64,000 nucleotides of DNA, taken from NCBI RefSeq assembly GCF_005049235.1, contig NZ_SUMD01000005.1:372001-436000 (forward strand), given 5' to 3'. The position numbers and the translations under genes are program-made. Position 1 is the first letter of the stretch; each line of letters opens with the position of its first letter. The DNA is from Rhodococcus oryzae (GTDB taxonomy: Bacteria; Actinomycetota; Actinomycetes; Mycobacteriales; Mycobacteriaceae). Under the pieces are notes generated by a model. That model was not told where the DNA came from, made no database searches, and was given only the letters and a program-made list of their open reading frames with translations. Shown in pieces: positions 63,075-64,000 of this stretch.

Positions 63075-64000
63075 TTAGACGTCGAATGCTGACGGGAACA
63101 GCTCCCGGTAGCTCGGTATTCCCGCGACCGGCGTTGCCGCGAGGACCGCACCGACGATCGCCCGCGACACCGCATCGGCCGCGGCGGCGCACACCGCGTC
63201 GAGCAGCGCCAGCTCCGCGGGGAAGGCGGCGGGCATCGAGACCGGGGCGGGCGCGGTGGCCTTGATGCCGGTCGCCAGGGCGAACAGCGTGTCCCCGTCG
63301 AGCGGCGAATGCGCGGGCCGGATCGCCCGTGCCAGGCCGTCGTGGCCCGCGACGGCGACGCGCCTGCATCCCGCCTTGCTCAGCGCGGCATCGGTCGCCA
63401 CCACCCCGATGGTGGTGTTCAGCACCGTGCCCTTCTGCCCGAGTTCGATCGCCGTGGCCAACTCGGCGGCATCCGGGACCCGCAGGCCCCAGCTCGCGGC
63501 CTCGGCCACCCCGACCCCCCACGGCAGGCCGGTGCCCGGATCAAACACGGAGCCAACGGGATTGGCGACGATCAGTGCCGCGACCGTGACGCCCTCGGCC
63601 GCCCCGGCACCGAGCACGAGGCTGGCGGTGCCGACGCCGCCCTTGAGCACACCGGCGCGCGCACCGACCCCGGCACCAACCGATCCGACCGCGAACTGCT
63701 CGGCCGCCGCTTCCGTCGCGAGGAAGCCGTGATCCGCGGTCGGCCGCACCGACCAATCCCCCACCGGCAGATCGAAGATCACCGCTCCCGGCACGATCGG
63801 GACGACATGACCGTCGGCGTCCATCGGGATCCCGCGGCCGTGCTCCTCGAGCCAGCGCATCACCCCGTCCGCGGCGGCCAGCCCGTAGGCGCTGCCCCCG
63901 GTCAGCAGCACCGCGTCCACCTGCTGGACGGTGTGGCTCGGATCGAGCAGGTCGGTCTCGCGGGTGCCGGGTCCGCCGCCGCGCACATCGACGGACGCGG
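63075..64000 (-). CDS. P1/S58-family peptidase (DmpA-like, Rv1333-like), N-terminus outside the window
   Basis: At least 304 residues; the 5' end extends beyond base 64000. DAVLLTGGSAYGLAAADGVM is the family's substrate-loop region and GQKGTVLNTTIGVVATDAAL includes the Asn-Thr autocleavage/nucleophile site. NPVGSVFDPGTGLPWG and the C-terminal ATPVAGIPSYRELFPSAFDV support the DmpA/OAT-like fold. Members are aminopeptidases or beta-peptidyl hydrolases. The gene stops 26 bp before mec on the same strand, like Rv1333-Rv1334. Confidence 0.88.
   Translation of the reverse strand, partial: ASVDVRGGGPGTRETDLLDPSHTVQQVDAVLLTGGSAYGLAAADGVMRWLEEHGRGIPMDADGHVVPIVPGAVIFDLPVGDWSVRPTADHGFLATEAAAEQFAVGSVGAGVGARAGVLKGGVGTASLVLGAGAAEGVTVAALIVANPVGSVFDPGTGLPWGVGVAEAASWGLRVPDAAELATAIELGQKGTVLNTTIGVVATDAALSKAGCRRVAVAGHDGLARAIRPAHSPLDGDTLFALATGIKATAPAPVSMPAAFPAELALLDAVCAAAADAVSRAIVGAVLAATPVAGIPSYRELFPSAFDV

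Overview
The window is very GC-rich, compact actinobacterial DNA with many GTG starts, several probable leaderless genes and many overlapping start/stop codons. It encodes a giant type I fatty acid synthase followed by acpS, a mycolate ketone reductase (CmrA type), a DesA3-type desaturase with its reductase, a lipoprotein L,D-transpeptidase and the mec-cysO-cysM cysteine system. Together these point to a mycolic-acid-producing member of the Mycobacteriales (Nocardia / Gordonia / Tsukamurella / Rhodococcus-like). The genus cannot be fixed from the sequence alone. Homologies to M. tuberculosis genes are from memory of the families; no search was run.

Layout. 1-3.7 kb: an acyl-CoA desaturase operon, its divergent FabR/DesT-like repressor, a FUSC-family remnant, an HNH lipoprotein and a Pro/Gly-rich exported protein. 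3.8-12.6 kb: TetR and PucR regulators, a membrane EEP hydrolase, an epoxide-hydrolase-like gene, a transporter, and a divergent amidohydrolase / glutamine-synthetase-like pair resembling the two halves of fungal FluG. 12.6-16.1 kb: a PadR regulator, dienoyl-CoA reductase FadH and CmrA. 16.2-27.1 kb is accessory DNA inserted between cmrA and the HerA-like ATPase gene, neighbours in M. tuberculosis (Rv2509/Rv2510c). It holds a 31-residue peptide gene bounded by a strong RBS and a perfect hairpin, an RGCVC-type mini-protein, a tightly coupled four-gene operon (ankyrin / DUF4274-like / YcxB-like membrane protein / unknown), a KAS III plus LysA-like decarboxylase pair, an ECF41 sigma factor with its oxidoreductase partner, and a FadD-type ligase.

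27-51 kb follows the M. tuberculosis Rv2510c-Rv2524c order: HerA-like ATPase, orn, tRNA-His, ldt, tRNA-Lys, DUF3618 gene, bcp, M20 peptidase, acpS and fas. An amino-acid permease, a DrrAB-like ABC exporter with its TetR repressor and several regulators are inserted before acpS-fas. 51-57 kb is a mixed region: a probable PH-like pseudogene, a DHA2 exporter with TetR and paired operators, tRNA-Leu, an arsR-VOC-alkD operon and an MFS carrier. 57-64 kb matches the Rv1333-Rv1343c block: lprD-like gene, DUF3817, rdgB, rph, Rv1339-like phosphodiesterase, rhomboid, cysM, cysO, mec and a P1 peptidase. murI, normally inside this block, is absent.

Functional themes are acyl-lipid metabolism (desaturation, FAS-I, CmrA, FadD, FadH, KAS III), cell-wall cross-linking, and many locally acting one-component repressors with visible inverted-repeat operators. 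The best candidates for something undescribed are the four-gene island operon, the terminator-bounded hydrophobic mini-peptide, the KAS III/decarboxylase pair and the split FluG-like pair. No CRISPR array, prophage or intact insertion sequence was seen.
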